A DNA stretch of 21,988 nucleotides, taken from positions 1-21,988 of the IMG/VR virus record IMGVR_UViG_3300010883_028708; one strand, given 5' to 3'. How positions within the stretch are numbered: the first letter of the stretch is position 1; the number at the start of each line of letters is the position of its first letter. Below are positions 15,862 through 21,988 of this stretch, one piece after another. The notes beneath the pieces are model-generated. The model searched no databases and was not told where the DNA came from. It worked only from the letters and a program-made list of their open reading frames with translations. This DNA is from a virus. The position numbers were made by a program, and so were the translations under genes.

Positions 15862-16788
15862 TTAGACCACCGCGTTCTGGACCATGTAGGCCAGATCGGG
15901 CGAGATGATTTTGTGGACGTAGCGGTCCTGCACCTTCTTCCAGGTTGCCTCCGGGTCGTTTTCCGGCCACTCGGTCACCTCTCGAGAACCGCCCCGCTGC
16001 AACGTGGCGGTGGCTGTCATGGCCCTCGGACCGGGGTTGTCGGCCAGATACAAGAGCACACAGTGCTTGCCCCAGATGTAACCGGCCGCATCCGCCTGCC
16101 CTTCGCGGGCCGTATTGTAGCGGGCCCGCCCGATAAACACCTTGGCCGGATCCACATCGATCAGCTCGGCAAACTGGGTCGAGGAAATGCCGCCGCCCTG
16201 GGTATACTGAAACTGGGCCAGCACATCGGGGTGGCGCCGGAGGCGGTTCCAGACCTGCTCGCCCATCACGCAGCCGTTGGCCGAGCGCCACATCGCCTCG
16301 TTGCCCTGGTCCAGATCTTTTAACGGCGTCGAGGCGTCGTTGTGCCACTGGCTGCTGCCCGACAGGGTGGTGTTCAGCGTCAGGTTGGCGGTGCTGAACA
16401 ACAGATCGGCCGCCCGTCGCTCGCGGGCCAACAACAACAGATCGGTCAAAAACTCCACAGCGTCCTCTTCCGGGTCCAGCACCTCGTCGGCGTTGTCGAC
16501 CTCTTCCTGTAAGACCAGCTCTTTGAGGCCGTAGCGGCCCAGGGTAAAGTCCTTTTTGACCAGATCGTGCCGGGCCTCGCTGGCCGGGCTGCGTTCCCCC
16601 AAGGGGCCGTCCGTTTCGATGCGGAGGTTGCCCTTGGCGTATTCGTAGTACTTGCCGCTGTCTTTGCCGGTGAATTCGGGGCCCCGCTGGCGGGGAAAGA
16701 CGCGATCGGCAATGTATTCTTCGTTGGTAAACCGTACGCTGAAATCGGTCAGCGTACGGTCGGTGCGTACATCGGCTACGGCTGGCAT
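15862..16788 (-). CDS. Major capsid protein (HK97 fold)
   Basis: 308 residues, recognised by a pattern common to one large family of phage coat proteins. It opens with DRTLTDFSVRFTNEEYIADR and VFPRQRG, followed by SGKYYEYAKGNLRIE. An acidic helix (NADEVLDPEEDAVEFLTDLLL, residues about 98-118) matches the HK97 spine helix region. The middle has SQWHNDASTPLKDLDQ, then VMGEQVWNRLRRHPDV and an A-domain strand (KVFIGRARYNT). It forms the icosahedral shell. No long N-terminal delta domain is present, in keeping with a separate scaffold. ATG preceded by AAGGGAG about 8 nt away. Ends TAA 40 nt before the next start. Confidence 0.92.
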   Translation of the reverse strand: MPAVADVRTDRTLTDFSVRFTNEEYIADRVFPRQRGPEFTGKDSGKYYEYAKGNLRIETDGPLGERSPASEARHDLVKKDFTLGRYGLKELVLQEEVDNADEVLDPEEDAVEFLTDLLLLARERRAADLLFSTANLTLNTTLSGSSQWHNDASTPLKDLDQGNEAMWRSANGCVMGEQVWNRLRRHPDVLAQFQYTQGGGISSTQFAELIDVDPAKVFIGRARYNTAREGQADAAGYIWGKHCVLLYLADNPGPRAMTATATLQRGGSREVTEWPENDPEATWKKVQDRYVHKIISPDLAYMVQNAVV

Positions 16789-16844
16789 GGGGGTACTCCC
16801 TTTTTAGTTTTTGTGGTGGTTATTGGCGATATAACGGCTTGTTT

Positions 16845-17231
16845 TTACGCGTGCAGGCGCGTGGGCAGCGGATCGACCACCGCCACGTCGTTGACCGCCC
16901 AGGCTTGATCGACACGGCCAATGCAGAAGTCGCCGGCGCTAGATTTGTTGACCAACAGGCCGGCCGCATCCGTGCCCACCCAGCCGGCCGTGACGCCCCC
17001 GGCGGCCACCTTGACCTTGAACGGGTTACCCGACGACAGAGCGGTCACATCGGCGCCCTGCCCGGCGGCCGACGGTTTGTTGTAGAGCGCACCTTGCGGG
17101 ATGTCGGCCGCATTGCTGCACACCACCACCTGGCCAGCCGTGGTGTGGTCTTTGACCAGTTTGTACTGGTCGCTGGATAGATCCCCACCGGCCTGCTTGC
17201 CGGGGATGAATTTGGGAAGGTCTACTGCCAT
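16845..17231 (-). CDS. Capsid cement/decoration protein (DUF2190-like)
   Basis: 128 residues rich in Gly, Ala and Val, with a predicted all-beta pattern (AGQVVVCSNAADIPQGALYN, FKVKVAAGGVTAGWVGTDAAG). This matches the DUF2190/lambda gpD-like cement fold, whose trimers stabilise expanded capsids. Its place between scaffold and major capsid protein is the lambda order C-Nu3-D-E. The ATG has GAGG 9 nt upstream. No Cys cluster or membrane segment. The fold assignment is from composition and context rather than a diagnostic motif; a head-fibre base is the main alternative. Confidence 0.7.
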   Translation of the reverse strand: MAVDLPKFIPGKQAGGDLSSDQYKLVKDHTTAGQVVVCSNAADIPQGALYNKPSAAGQGADVTALSSGNPFKVKVAAGGVTAGWVGTDAAGLLVNKSSAGDFCIGRVDQAWAVNDVAVVDPLPTRLHA

Positions 17232-17282
17232 GATCGCTTACCTCACGTGAAAGAAGGTGGAGTGAATCTTTATCGTGCTCTT

Positions 17283-17945
17283 TTACGCCGCGCCGCGGTA
17301 GCGCCAATCCTCGTACGCCGACCCAAACGTTTTACGGGCTTCGCGGTGCGACTGCGAGTGGGCTTCTCTGGCCGACTTGCCCTGACTTTCCAGCTCCTCG
17401 ATGCGTTGGTCGAGAAACTGCTGCACCTGATCGGTCGAAGTCGTCTCGGGGTCGGTATCGTCGCCCAGTTCGTCGGTCTGGACAATGGCGGCGCGGGCGT
17501 TGAGCTGCCGCTCGAAGCGTTCGAAGTTTTCATTCGCCTGCTCGCGCAGGTCGGCCTCTTCGGCGGCGGTGAATTTGTGACGGTTGACTTTGAGCACCTG
17601 ATCGACGCGCATCTGGTGCAACTGCTGAGCCGCCTCGGCCCCCTTCTGGGCGTTGGCGGTGAGCTGGACGTGCTCGTCCCGCGACAGTTGGACCGTGTCG
17701 GGGTCGGGCGTCTGGGTCGCAGTCAACTCGTCATACTCGGACTGCGGCACCAGCACCACCCCCTCGATCTCAACTTCGGCGGCGTGCGCGGCGATATACT
17801 GCTGCGCGTGGGCCTGGACCGTCTCGGGGCTGTTGAGCCGCTGATTCTCCTCATCCAGCTTAGAAAAAGCCTGGGTGCGGTGTTCGTCGGTGACCTCTAC
17901 GTCCTGCGATAGGCCGAGGATTTCGCGGATACGTGCATCGTTCAT
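17283..17945 (-). CDS. Nested head scaffold protein (internal in-frame start, Mu Z/lambda Nu3-like)
   Basis: An internal ATG at codon 252 of the protease gene is preceded by AAGGAG (17959-17954) at 8-nt spacing, as strong as any ribosome site in the window. Initiation here gives 220 residues starting MNDARIREILGL, which contain the whole Glu/Gln/Ala-rich helical scaffold domain and no protease. This is the classic nested layout of Mu I/Z and lambda C/Nu3, in which the scaffold is made in large excess of protease. The segment from about residue 105 of this product onward (HQMRVDQVLKVNRHKFTAAE) and the C-terminus (FGSAYEDWRYRG) are likely capsid-binding ends. The strength of the internal SD is seen; the excess is inferred. 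Confidence 0.82.
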   Translation of the reverse strand: MNDARIREILGLSQDVEVTDEHRTQAFSKLDEENQRLNSPETVQAHAQQYIAAHAAEVEIEGVVLVPQSEYDELTATQTPDPDTVQLSRDEHVQLTANAQKGAEAAQQLHQMRVDQVLKVNRHKFTAAEEADLREQANENFERFERQLNARAAIVQTDELGDDTDPETTSTDQVQQFLDQRIEELESQGKSAREAHSQSHREARKTFGSAYEDWRYRGAA

Positions 17946-18698
17946 GGTGTGCTCTCCTTGTGAGGGCGTGGGTTGGGATGGCGGGTCGTGTTCAGCGTCC
18001 GCTTTCGGTATGCTGAAAGTTTTATGAGGCTTCGTCGGCTCTGCCGCCGCGGCCACTTCCGGCTTTTCATCGGGGATCTTCACGTAGATCCCTTCCCCCC
18101 TCACCCAGCCGGCCGACAGAGCCGCATAGGCATTTTCGTAGAGGGAGCCGTGGTTGTAGTCGACCATCATTTCGGTCGGCGGATGGTCCGAGTTGGGGTT
18201 AGCCGAAGACAGGACATGCTCAAAGTTGTTCACCATCTCGTTGAGATGCTCGACGGTGATATCGATGCGGCCCCACCAGGGGTGATACCAGGTGCCCGTC
18301 ATAAAGACTTGGATGTGGGAAACGCGGTCTTCTTCGGTCACTTCCAGGGGAGCCATGCCGCACAGAAACGGTCGATTCGTCGCCCCGATAGCCAACAGCG
18401 CGGCACCGATGCGGTTGTCGGTTTTCTCGCTATTGTAGTTCAGGCTGAACTCCGGCGAGATGTAGCGGTATTCCTCGTTGGCAATAAACTCGTGCGCCCG
18501 CTTCGTCCAGTGCACCTCCGCCCACATTTCGGCATAGACGCCGCCGGGTACATCGTTCAGGCGAGTAAACTGACCGAAGGGCAAGCCGATAGCCGGCGAA
18601 TAGAAATGAGGGTGCTCCTTCTTGATCGCCTCGTAGAATTCGACTAACTCAGAGGCGCCCACTTGGGCTAGTTGCTCTCTAAAGGTTATCAGGTGCAT
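17283..18698 (-). CDS. Prohead protease (Mu gpI-like, permuted order) fused to scaffold
   Basis: 471 residues. The N-terminal 250 contain all blocks of the Mu gpI-like prohead protease, but in swapped order. Residues about 54-120 carry VHWTKRAHEFI, NEEYRYISPEF (Ser81) and GATNRPFLCGMAPLEV, normally the second half. Residues about 128-205 carry HIQVFMTGTWYHP, MMVDYNHGS (His183) and LSAGWVRGEG, normally the first half. A Pro/Ala/Lys-rich linker (about 210-250) leads into the scaffold domain from Met252, which is Glu/Gln-rich and helical. In this family the protease matures the prohead and removes the scaffold. Start ATG has AAGGGGA 7 nt upstream, overlapping the end of the portal-MuF gene. Protease-scaffold fusion is normal for the family; the block order is not. 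Confidence 0.88.
   Translation of the reverse strand: MHLITFREQLAQVGASELVEFYEAIKKEHPHFYSPAIGLPFGQFTRLNDVPGGVYAEMWAEVHWTKRAHEFIANEEYRYISPEFSLNYNSEKTDNRIGAALLAIGATNRPFLCGMAPLEVTEEDRVSHIQVFMTGTWYHPWWGRIDITVEHLNEMVNNFEHVLSSANPNSDHPPTEMMVDYNHGSLYENAYAALSAGWVRGEGIYVKIPDEKPEVAAAAEPTKPHKTFSIPKADAEHDPPSQPTPSQGEHTMNDARIREILGLSQDVEVTDEHRTQAFSKLDEENQRLNSPETVQAHAQQYIAAHAAEVEIEGVVLVPQSEYDELTATQTPDPDTVQLSRDEHVQLTANAQKGAEAAQQLHQMRVDQVLKVNRHKFTAAEEADLREQANENFERFERQLNARAAIVQTDELGDDTDPETTSTDQVQQFLDQRIEELESQGKSAREAHSQSHREARKTFGSAYEDWRYRGAA
17954..17959 (-). promoter_or_regulatory. Internal Shine-Dalgarno for nested scaffold
   Basis: AAGGAG inside the protease coding frame, 8 nt before an in-frame ATG. It lies at the junction of the low-complexity linker and the scaffold domain, where an internal start is functionally sensible. 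Confidence 0.75.
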
Positions 18699-18701
18699 GG
18701 A

Positions 18702-20063
18702 TTATTCCCCTTGGCTGAATTCGTATACGTAGAGACAGCGACAATTGTTAGAGCCGGAATTAGCCGATAGACATCTCCGGTTGGGCGGCAAGCTGGCGTA
18801 GTAGTCCGGGCTGCCCACCTCGAACTCTTCGCCGTCTAAGGGCTCGCACTCATCGCAGACATCACCGTCTAAGATGGCCGAGTAGATAGCCCGTTCGATA
18901 ACCGCCTTTTGGGCTTCCGCCTCTTTATTGCGGCCCATGGCAAACGCCGTGGCCACCAACAGCACCCCCTCCCTGCGCTGGGCTGGCTCGAACATCGCCT
19001 TGACTTCCTCGGCGATCTCCTCTAGCTCCGCCTCGTCGAAGTCGGCCCGCTGCGTACGCCATAGGTCTAAGGCCCGCTCGGTGACCAGCGCCTTTACGCG
19101 GCCGTAGAGTTGCTCCAGTGATTTCCTGGCGCGCGTCCAGAACAGGTCGGTGATCTCTTCGTTGACGATGTCCTCTTCGCGGAAGGTCTGCGGCGAATCG
19201 TGCCCATCTGACACAGAGGCCGCCTTTTTCTTTTGCTTTTTTGCCTCGTCTTTGACTGTGCGCCGCCCAAAGACAAACATCTCGCGCATGACGCCCACCA
19301 GCTCTTTGGCATGCTGGTGCCGCTGCGCCTTGGACAGTTGCACGTCGTTAACATCCGAGGCGTCTCCATCGCTCAGCGCTTCGGCCACCTGCTCGACCAG
19401 CGCATCCACCCACTTTCCTTTAGCTACCCCAGCGATCTCCACAACCTCTTCCGTGCCGTCGTCCTGCTTGCCGGCGATCTCTCTCAACGACATGGACTTT
19501 TCGAGGCCGGTCAGGTCCCGCCAGAAATCGACCGAGCCGGCCATCTGTGGGTGGTCGTGCCGATGGGGGCGGTGCACCTGGATCGTCTCTGCGGGCGGGC
19601 GGCTGGCTTTATCAGAGGTTTTGCCAACCTTTTGTGGCACGTCGGCCAAGTCCCGCAGGTGGACTTCCAGATCGTCGTCCGGCGTAACAAAGCCGCCCCG
19701 CTCCAACCGTTCCAGCGCGCGGGAGACCAATTCCAGGTTTTGGATCTCGAGGTCGGACCACTCGACGGTGGCCACTACGTCGTCGGGTCGAGGGTGGTTG
19801 AGGAGGAGAAACGGCTTGATCAGTTGTTCGTTGATAGCGGCGCGGATCCAATCGGCAATGGCCTCCAGCGACAACAGGAACATATCGAACATCGACTCGC
19901 CCAGGGCGCGGGAGCCGGTCTGTGTGCGCCCCAAATTCAGCGCCATGGCCAACACACACATGGCGATCATCTCGTCGCAGTAGTGGATGGGGCCCAACGG
20001 ATCGTAGCGGCCGGAGTCCCCGTGTCCTTCGATCTTAAACCCCCACCCGTGCGGGCTGAACAT
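18702..20063 (-). CDS. Portal C-terminal part fused to MuF-type minor head domain
   Basis: The coding frame continues from the portal N-part across the TAG; the first ATG after it (20063) has no good SD. The first roughly 120 residues finish the DUF935 portal (FSPHGWGFKIEG, then LGRTQTGSRALGESMFD, and the helical LELVSRALERLERGGFV). A low-complexity Lys/Gln-rich linker follows. The last 70 or so residues carry a MuF/SPP1 gp7 signature, CDECEPLDG then LPPNRRC and NCRCLYVY, where the usual PP.H..CRC His is not at its normal place. MuF proteins sit inside the head next to the portal and are needed for morphogenesis or for ejected cargo. The fused product would be about 699 residues. Start choice uncertain; functional only if the TAG is an error or is read through. 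Confidence 0.85.
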   Translation of the reverse strand: MFSPHGWGFKIEGHGDSGRYDPLGPIHYCDEMIAMCVLAMALNLGRTQTGSRALGESMFDMFLLSLEAIADWIRAAINEQLIKPFLLLNHPRPDDVVATVEWSDLEIQNLELVSRALERLERGGFVTPDDDLEVHLRDLADVPQKVGKTSDKASRPPAETIQVHRPHRHDHPQMAGSVDFWRDLTGLEKSMSLREIAGKQDDGTEEVVEIAGVAKGKWVDALVEQVAEALSDGDASDVNDVQLSKAQRHQHAKELVGVMREMFVFGRRTVKDEAKKQKKKAASVSDGHDSPQTFREEDIVNEEITDLFWTRARKSLEQLYGRVKALVTERALDLWRTQRADFDEAELEEIAEEVKAMFEPAQRREGVLLVATAFAMGRNKEAEAQKAVIERAIYSAILDGDVCDECEPLDGEEFEVGSPDYYASLPPNRRCLSANSGSNNCRCLYVYEFSQGE

Positions 20064-20069
20064 CCGGGC

Positions 20070-20072
20070 CTA
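20070..20072 (-). other. In-frame amber codon splitting the portal gene
   Basis: Reading ...GTG GGG GCA TAG GCC CGG ATG TTC..., the TAG is in the same frame as the coding sequence on both sides, so no insertion or deletion is involved. A single base change from GAG, AAG or CAG would explain it. No obvious readthrough context such as CAR-YYA follows. Confidence 0.9.
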
Positions 20073-20801
20073 TGCCCCCACCGTCATGGCCTTCATCATC
20101 TCCATGGCGGCGTCTTTGTCTTTGGGGTCGTAACTGCCCTCCGGCGCCGTGATGTGGGGTACCCCCACCGCGTGGCGCTGCAGGCCGATAGCCATCAGCT
20201 TCTCGAAGGTTTCCTTCATCCACCAGTACTTATAGGCCGCCCGATAGCCCGACTCGCCGACAAAGTTGTTGCCGATCTGGCCGTACGCGATATGAAAGAG
20301 TTTGTCGGCCGGGATCTCGATCTTTTTATAGGTGCCGTCCTTCCAGGCTCGCTGCACGATGCCGCCCAGATTGCCGTCCTTATCCGGCACCCAATCATGG
20401 ATCGTGGCTTGGCCGCGGTGGCCCAGCTTTTTATACCACAGCTTGCCGTTGTCTTCTTCCCAGACTTTTTCCATCACCTCGTGGCCGTAGTCAAAAGCCA
20501 ACAAAATGTGGTCCAGTAGGTTGCCTTTAAAGTTGAGGCGATGAAACAGGGCTTCGGTCAGATCTTCTTTAGCCTGGTCGTCGTCGGATTGGATGGTCCA
20601 CTTGGCCGCCTTGATGGGCAGCTTGACCACTTGGTTCGAGGCGTGCACCATGCCGTCGCGGCGCATCTTGGAGATGGTGTCGATGCCCTTGCGACCTTGT
20701 AGCTTGGGGACGTACTCGTCCGTCTTCAGAAAATTGCGGCCGAAGACGGTGCCAGTAGCCCCTAGCTCGGTGGTGCGTTGTTGTTTGGACGATTCGGTCA
20801 T
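20070..20801 (-). CDS. Portal protein, N-terminal part (Mu gp29-like/DUF935), ended by TAG
   Basis: The 243 residues begin a portal of the Mu gp29 (DUF935) family. MRRDGMVHASNQVV (about 46-59) and AFDYGHEVMEKVWE (about 102-115) are typical of the early portal wing and clip. Portals form the dodecameric ring at the capsid vertex through which DNA enters and leaves. The frame stops at an amber codon (20070-20072) after MKAMTVGA. The same frame resumes at once as ARMFSPHGWGF and continues for more than 450 codons with portal and MuF features, so this is half of one gene, not a full one. The start ATG has no SD and follows the terminator by about 10 nt. Either the stop is a sequence error or point mutation (GAG to TAG is the simplest), or it is read through. 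Confidence 0.88.
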   Translation of the reverse strand: MTESSKQQRTTELGATGTVFGRNFLKTDEYVPKLQGRKGIDTISKMRRDGMVHASNQVVKLPIKAAKWTIQSDDDQAKEDLTEALFHRLNFKGNLLDHILLAFDYGHEVMEKVWEEDNGKLWYKKLGHRGQATIHDWVPDKDGNLGGIVQRAWKDGTYKKIEIPADKLFHIAYGQIGNNFVGESGYRAAYKYWWMKETFEKLMAIGLQRHAVGVPHITAPEGSYDPKDKDAAMEMMKAMTVGA

Positions 20802-20811
20802 TGATGCGCAA

Positions 20812-20866
20812 TAAAAAAAGCCCCGGCTGGACGCATAGCGGGTAAGCTATACGTCCGGCCGGGGCT
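20812..20866 (-). terminator. Rho-independent terminator just before the portal gene
   Basis: Arms at 20846-20866 and 20819-20839 pair over 21 positions around a 6-nt loop, with 19 Watson-Crick matches and two positions that differ. The outer part of the stem is the GC-rich AGCCCCGGC. On the minus strand the stem runs directly into TTTTTTTATT, the classic layout of an intrinsic terminator. It points in the same direction as the genes. On the plus strand no T-run follows, so it is directional. The T-run ends only about 10 nt upstream of the portal start codon. Confidence 0.85.
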
Positions 20867-20957
20867 GAGGGTGTCAGTGATCCCGGTGTTGCCAAATTCA
20901 GTTGTTCAATCTACGACCAGGCCACCCATTTCTGACCTGACCGCCTGTTAAATATCC

Positions 20958-20986
20958 AATCAAACGGAACTATAGCACTGTGTCAA
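20958..20986 (-). promoter_or_regulatory. Candidate sigma70-type promoter upstream of portal
   Basis: On the minus strand a perfect -35 TTGACA (20986-20981) is followed after 17 nt by TTGATT (20963-20958), a weak -10 that matches three of six consensus positions. A TATAGT lies only 6 nt after the -35 and is too close to pair with it. The start point would be near 20950, giving a leader of about 150 nt that includes the terminator hairpin. It is the only gap in the window where I see a convincing -35. Confidence 0.35.
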
Positions 20987-20994
20987 GTCGAATT

Positions 20995-21204
20995 TTAAAA
21001 CTCTAATTCGGAGCCGTTGGCCTCATGCAGCCATTGGAGCACCTTCTCTGGTGGGCCGTTATACTCGATTCCTTTACACCAGACGGAGCCTTTATGTCGG
21101 GTAAAAGTGATCTGGCTGCCGTCCGGCCCTTGGCGTAGCCACCATTCAAAGGATTTGACGAGGTCCTTAACCCGTTCTTCGGATATGGTGGGTTGATTCC
21201 CCAT
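20995..21204 (-). CDS. Small unknown phage protein (69 aa)
   Basis: An ORF of 69 residues starts at an ATG whose upstream GGAG lies about 10 nt away and overlaps the end of the terminase gene, which suggests translational coupling. The sequence is mixed alpha/beta with several Trp residues (FEWWLRQGPDG, VLQWLHEANG) and no signal peptide, membrane segment or motif that I recognise. It is the last gene before the promoter-and-terminator leader of the portal operon, so it probably ends the packaging transcript. Function unknown. A role in packaging is only a guess from position. The coding call rests on its ribosome site, its tight spacing and the absence of a better frame. Confidence 0.7.
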   Translation of the reverse strand: MGNQPTISEERVKDLVKSFEWWLRQGPDGSQITFTRHKGSVWCKGIEYNGPPEKVLQWLHEANGSELEF

Positions 21205-21208
21205 AAGA

Positions 21209-21988
21209 TTAAAACTCCTCTCCCATTAGGCCGCCCAGTCCTGTTTCATCGCTGAGCAGCTCGTCTACGATTTCTTCATCAAAGCCTTCGCCCATCAGTC
21301 CGGTCATCAGCTTCAACACGGCCTGAGAGAGGGTGTCCATCTGGTCTTTGTACTTGCCGTTGGGAAACGCGGTAGCCTCCCCCAATAATTCGTTGACCCA
21401 TGGATAGAGCGACGGGTGCGGCAAATAAACATTGCCGGCCTGCACAAAGGGGCTGACGGCAATACCACGGGCCGTCTTATCCCCCTCCGGATTTACGGGG
21501 ATCATCCCGGGCACCTTCTTTTGCAGCGTCTGCATTACCGCCGGGCCGTTAGCCTTGTCCTCCACCCATTTGGCCGTGGCCTGGGGCCACTTCTCGGTCA
21601 GGTCGATAACGGCTCGGCAGGTTTCGGGTAGGTCTAACTTTTCCCGCACCTGATCTTGCAAATAGACATCGGCCTCGAGCTTAGACCAGACCTGCCCCAC
21701 GACAAAAGCCGAGGCTTTGGTATTCTTAAAGGCCATGTCCCAGGACTGCGCCCAGAAGGTATGAGCCACCGGCAATTCCATTTGTTCGCATTGGACATAG
21801 CTGCCATCGGTTAGGCGCACCACCACCGGCGCCGGGACCGGCGCACCGCGCGGATACCAAAAGCGCCACCAATGCCGCTTGAAGATGTTACCCTCGGCCG
21901 GGGCGGGCCGCTGTTGGTGTTGACCCGCCGTGCCGTAGTCACCCAGCCGCTGGCTGTCGTCGTCGACTTCCGTCTCGCCAAAGCGGTC
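21209..21988 (-). CDS. Phage terminase large subunit, C-terminal nuclease part (partial, 5' end beyond window)
   Basis: The frame is open to the right edge, giving 259 residues with the N-terminal ATPase off the window. The GTG at 21824-21826 is not the true start, because the upstream 54 codons continue in frame and contain GNIFKRHWWRFWYP, the usual linker into the nuclease domain. The RNase H-like nuclease is recognised by three acidic blocks: the Asp in SWDMAF (about residue 84), VEDKANG (about 143-144) and KYKDQMDTLSQA (about 215-218). In this family the protein cuts concatemeric DNA and powers packaging into the prohead at the portal. Ends in TAA, a few bases before the start of the 69-aa gene, with which it is probably cotranscribed. 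The C-terminus is Asp/Glu-rich. Family assignment is firm; the packaging type cannot be read from this part. Confidence 0.95.
   Translation of the reverse strand, partial: DRFGETEVDDDSQRLGDYGTAGQHQQRPAPAEGNIFKRHWWRFWYPRGAPVPAPVVVRLTDGSYVQCEQMELPVAHTFWAQSWDMAFKNTKASAFVVGQVWSKLEADVYLQDQVREKLDLPETCRAVIDLTEKWPQATAKWVEDKANGPAVMQTLQKKVPGMIPVNPEGDKTARGIAVSPFVQAGNVYLPHPSLYPWVNELLGEATAFPNGKYKDQMDTLSQAVLKLMTGLMGEGFDEEIVDELLSDETGLGGLMGEEF

Larger units (their letters stand above)
20802..20994 (-). other. Leader region between packaging and head genes
   Basis: This is the longest gap in the window. Read on the minus strand it holds a TTGACA hexamer, about 90 nt without a supported ORF, then a long GC-rich hairpin with a T-run, ending immediately before the portal ATG. 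There is no Shine-Dalgarno sequence in the 17 nt between the hairpin and that ATG, which is unusual because most other genes here have one. The arrangement could be a terminated small RNA, an attenuator, or simply the end of the packaging transcript. Confidence 0.6.

Noticed and set aside
19233-20519. 428-codon open frame on the plus strand opposite the portal gene
   Set aside because: It has no ribosome site or recognisable domain and is antisense to a well-supported gene. Long antisense frames are expected in GC-rich coding sequence.
1-21988. Genome-wide reassignment of TAG to an amino acid
   Set aside because: Only one internal TAG was found. TAG also ends the virion-morphogenesis gene just before a gene with its own ribosome site, and ends the short chaperone form as expected for a G/GT pair.
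1-21988. Integrase, transposase, tRNA, CRISPR array, IS element or defence genes
   Set aside because: None seen on either strand; all supported genes fit packaging, head, neck or tail roles or are small unknowns within those modules.

Overview
The window reads as part of the late structural region of a double-stranded DNA tailed phage or prophage. Every gene I can support lies on the minus strand, so transcription runs from high to low coordinates. Genes are packed with short gaps, TAATG overlaps and clear Shine-Dalgarno (SD) sequences, as expected of one or two long late operons in a bacterial virus. I see no integrase, repressor, transposase, lysis gene, tRNA, IS or CRISPR, so lifestyle and host cannot be decided. 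Base composition is GC-rich over most of the window and visibly lower in the tail-fibre genes at the left end.

Layout in order of transcription. Packaging: C-terminal nuclease part of the large terminase (21209-21988, cut by the window edge) and a 69-aa unknown protein. A 190-bp leader follows, with a possible promoter and a strong intrinsic terminator that ends only 10 nt before the portal start codon. Head: a Mu gp29-like portal fused in frame to a MuF-type domain but interrupted by a TAG codon (20070-20072); a Mu gpI-like protease with a nested scaffold that has its own internal start; a capsid cement protein; the major capsid protein; and three small or medium proteins that may decorate the head. 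Neck: two related 'DGYC..ADI' proteins around a 95-aa unknown, a virion-morphogenesis (Mu gpG/P2 gpS type) protein, and a probable tail terminator.

Tail: tube protein, a G/GT-type tail assembly chaperone pair with an A AAA AAC slippery site, a 1143-aa tape measure, a distal-tail-like protein, a tail hub, a small helical protein, a LamG-containing probable receptor-binding protein, a beta-helix protein and a small terminal protein. There is a tape measure and a frameshifted chaperone but no sheath gene, so this is a long non-contractile tail joined to a head module with Mu-like portal and protease.

Most notable: (1) the protease appears circularly permuted, with the half carrying the YRYISPEF serine encoded before the half carrying the DYNH histidine; (2) the tail chaperone frameshift extends into a Cys/His-rich segment; (3) the portal-MuF fusion is split by an amber codon; (4) a terminator sits in the leader of the head operon; (5) a 117-nt structured intergenic RNA lies between tube and chaperone genes.
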